A stretch of 64,000 nucleotides of DNA, from assembly GCA_014904985.1 (NCBI GenBank), contig MU128910.1, positions 617,049 to 681,048 of the forward strand. The letters run 5' to 3'. Numbering within the stretch: position 1 is the stretch's first letter; each line of letters begins with the position of its first letter. This document shows positions 61,365 through 64,000 of this stretch, one piece after another. Origin of the DNA: Hydnum rufescens UP504 (Eukaryota; Basidiomycota; Agaricomycetes; Cantharellales; Hydnaceae). A program made the position numbers and the translations under genes. The notes under the pieces are model-generated. The model was not told the DNA's origin. It searched no databases and saw only the letters and a program-made list of their open reading frames with translations.

Positions 61365-63113
61365 TCACTCTGTGCTCTCAGCATTAGCAGCAGCCTCGGC
61401 AACCTCTCCCTCACCCGCAGTCTTTTTCTTGTTTTTCTTCTTGGGCTCGCGCAACTTCTTGGTAAGGAGCTCTTTAAGCTCGGGGTCCTCCAGCTCCTTC
61501 TCTGCTTTTACCTTCTCTGGTTTGTACCAGATCGGGGGCTGACTGATAAGCAATGGGCCAGCCGGCAATAGCGCAATTGTGAAGTGGAAGGCAGCGACAA
61601 AAGTGCCAGCAGGAGTGACCCTGCAAACAGTCCCGTCAGTCGCAACCAAAGCAAACGTTGGCACGACCAAGTTGGCGACTCACTGGACTTCGTATGGCTT
61701 GAGCAAACCGTGCTGTTCGGCCTCTTGTACGCCTACGCGCGAACGTTTCTCATCCTCCAGATTCCGCACATTGAAGGGGAACGCGCCAGCCTTCTTCTGG
61801 ATCTCGGAGAAGACCGCTCGCGACGTCTTCATCTTGAGCTGATATGTAATGTCGGACGCCTTTTGGTAGATGGACGTACGTGAATCCGGGGCTTGCTTGG
61901 CCTTCATGGGCAGTAACATGAGAGGGCACACAAGGAGCTATGCCACGATAGCACGTACTCTTCCTTCTGGACCACTTGTGATGAGGATGTCCATGCCCCA
62001 GACGTCACCCTCCGCGAAAGTTGCGGTATCCACCCCAGATCTTGACCCCTCGGAAGGATTGAGAATGATGCGCTTCTTTCCATCGATAACATTCTTGGAC
62101 TGCTCGCACGACAACATACCTAGAACGAACTGGTATCACCACACCGCCCATCGAAAGCACATGCCAATGGAAAGAGCAACCTACCCTCAATGGGTTTTGT
62201 ACCAAAGGCAGTCGCCACTTTGTTGACCGCATCCGTGACAGTCCAGTTCTTCTCACCAGCCTTGATTAGGCGCTGCGCAACTTCTGCGGCAGTCCAAGCT
62301 GCTTTGAGGGCATCTGCACGTGGTCCCGTTACAGGATTTTCCTCTGACGCGCCGACGACGAGCGTCTCGGCACTGACTGAAGCAAAACCATCAATGTGTG
62401 CCCCTACATGGATTTTAACAACGTCGTCTTTTGATAGCGTCAATGATGAGAGTGCGTCGGAGCTAAGGGGTAAGGGGCAACGATTAGACCAAACTTGCCA
62501 AAAGACGACACAGTGCGAGGGAAAAAACGAACGGGAGGGGAGAGAAATGCGATACGACGTTCTAGATACCAGAAATATGTCAGAAAAAATTGGGATAGCT
62601 TATCATAAAACTCTGTGTCCCGCTAACATTAACGGAAATGGAAGTTGGGAAAGCGAGACCTGACCTCGCCAAAAGCATCAGACAGCGACCAAAAAAAAAA
62701 AACCAATCAACCAAGTATCTTACCCTTAGAGATCTTGACGCCCTTTACTGCTTTGTTGTAAACCAGACCAGTGCCCTGCTCGATGAGCTGGACAGGATGC
62801 TTTGGTTCAATATTGCTGGACGTTACGAGTTACATATAACACTGCACCTTGTCGCCCTCGACACAGAGGTCAAAGACTTTAGCCCCTTCCACAGAGAGCT
62901 CGACAAGTCTTTTTATGGCACTATGCACGATATCGCCCGCAACCTTTCGTGAAGATGCAGCATTGAACTGGTAAGGTCGTGTGCAAGGTGAAATCGCGCC
63001 CCCAAATTCACCTTGTATTTGGTCAAGTCATCGGCTGACGTGCCAGGCGCAGCAGCCTTCTCAGTCCCTGCCTTTTCGACCACAGGTGGTGCTGTCGTAG
63101 TTCCGTCAGACAT
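61365..63113 (-). CDS. PA2G4: PA2G4/EBP1 (CDB4-type) protein, inactive methionine-aminopeptidase fold
   Basis: Homologue of proliferation-associated 2G4, a ribosome- and RNA-binding protein with the M24 peptidase fold but no peptidase activity. It starts MSDGTTTAPPVVEKAG at 63113. Motifs in order: VAGDIVHSAIKRLVELSVEG, KGLAFPTSISVN joined to NVVSHFSPL, DDVVKIHVGAHIDGF, KPIEG joined to MLSCEQSKNVIDGKK, YQLKMKTSRAVFSEIQKKAG and FNVRNLEDEKRSRVGVQEAE. It ends in a Lys-rich (KKKNKKK) then acidic tail, as in EBP1. The segment NVVSHFSPLP is supplied by a 29-nt microexon (62533-62561) between two GT-AG introns; without it the conserved core is incomplete. About nine exons in all. Confidence 0.93.
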
Positions 63114-63375
63114 ACTTTCAGATAGTTCAGCGCGACGTTTTGCCTCCGCGTCAGTTCACCGCAAATAACTACTGTAGTATTGGTTTGTCTTCCACTGTCA
63201 CAGCCTGACTAATGAAAGAGTATGGAGATATGGGAATGGGAGAGAGGTATGTATGCGAAATGGATATGAAAGAAAACGAATGCCGTGACGAAACGAGATA
63301 TTGTCCCAAGAAACTTGAAAAATGACGCGTAAAACGAGCGAGTGAAAACCCCAAAAAATTATGATAATGTACTGG

Positions 63376-64000
63376 TTACGAAGAAGGCTTAGAGGTTTGG
63401 GGAGAATTGGTGCGAGGAGTGTTATTTCCGTTCCCGGAAGACGGGCCAGCATGCGGAGTTTGCTCAGAAGTTTGTTGTGCAGAAGCGAACAGAGAGGTTC
63501 GTCCATTGGGCGATGGTTGGGGATGGCCACCGAAATTATTCGGGTCAGGCTGCAGACTACCGAATCCACCCCACGACTGACCCGTCATTTGTGCCGTCAT
63601 CTGAGGTGGCATTCCATACATCGATGCCATGGGATTCATTCCACCCCACATCATTGGAGAGGCGGGGCGCATGGGTGAGGGTCCCCCGCTTCTGAAGGTG
63701 CCATAGAGCCCGCTTGCGAGAAGGACATCATGGCCATTCGGTACGCATCGGCGGCGGCTTGCTGAGCGGCGAACAGCTGCATTTGTTGCGGCTGTGGAGG
63801 CGGCATCATACCCCACGATGGCGGCTGGAAGCCCGTAAACTGAGGAGTGAGACCAGGACCCATCATTGGCGTCCCCATCATCATAGGATTCATCATCATA
63901 GGGTTCGCCATCATCATGGGATTCATCATTGGCGAACCAAATTGCCCAGCACCCCCGAAGAATTCGTAACCACCCCCGTTCGTCTGAGCATATTCAAGTT
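63376..64000 (-). CDS. Met/Pro/Gln-rich protein, C-terminal part (runs off window)
   Basis: Only the C-terminus is inside the window. It contains a Met-Asn-Pro repeat (63830-63930, MMNPMMM-type units), then GLTPQFTGFQPPSWGMMPPP, a Gln/Ala helix and a Met/Gly-rich region ending GRTSLFASAQQTSEQTPHAG and a Ser/Thr tail, stopping at 63376. The frame changes near 63684 at a run of five G; one more G restores continuity (AGSMAPSEAG to GGPSPMRPASP). I do not recognise the protein; low-complexity sequence like this often forms scaffolds or condensates, which is only a guess. Confidence 0.6.

Overview
The window is nuclear DNA from a filamentous basidiomycete, most likely an agaricomycete. The right half holds multi-exon genes with short GT-AG introns of about 40-110 bp and clear fungal orthologues (PIK1, CCT8, PA2G4/CDB4-type protein, cyclophilin, TMEM41-like scramblase, two Zn2Cys6 regulators). 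A truncated 5S rRNA sequence has the basidiomycete form. A Ceratobasidiaceae/Rhizoctonia-like source is possible but is only a guess.

Positions 1-30470 are a transposon-dominated block. From left to right: complex repeats with short interstitial telomere-like motifs (1-2620); a minus-strand gene of unknown function (2971-5927); a tandem array of hairpin-bearing intron-like modules (6290-7456); an inverted copy of the left repeats (7457-8180); an 18S rRNA 5' fragment (8938-9144); old LTRs and repeats in which I see no CpG from about 10227 to 13291; a decayed hAT transposase interrupted by a MITE (16930-17951); a second minus-strand gene related to the first and flanked by about 280-bp inverted repeats (20182-24482); a 5S fragment and a 25-bp assembly gap; a complete 4320-bp hAT-type non-autonomous fold-back element with 8-bp target duplication (24483-28802); and a hAT transposase C-terminal fragment (29844-30305).

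Inside the 4320-bp element is an imperfect 3.1-kb palindrome. Each arm is built from units of about 280 bp. Each unit contains a 107-111 bp GT...AG segment with a CTAAC-like branch site and a strong hairpin, followed by an exon-like segment of about 154-171 bp. Removing the intron-like parts leaves a reading frame that stays open across four junctions. This is the most unusual structure here.

Positions 30574-64000 are ordinary gene space: a small secreted protein, a cyclophilin, Zn2Cys6 regulator A, a weak unknown gene, PIK1, a decayed coiled-coil gene, CCT8, an SQ-repeat/RGG protein, a TMEM41-type VTT membrane protein, Zn2Cys6 regulator B (paralogue of A), an aminoglycoside-phosphotransferase-like probable pseudokinase, a PA2G4 homologue and the end of a Met-rich protein. 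These genes are mostly unrelated housekeeping functions, not a cluster. Six coding regions each appear to lack a single base, which points to residual one-base deletions in the assembly.
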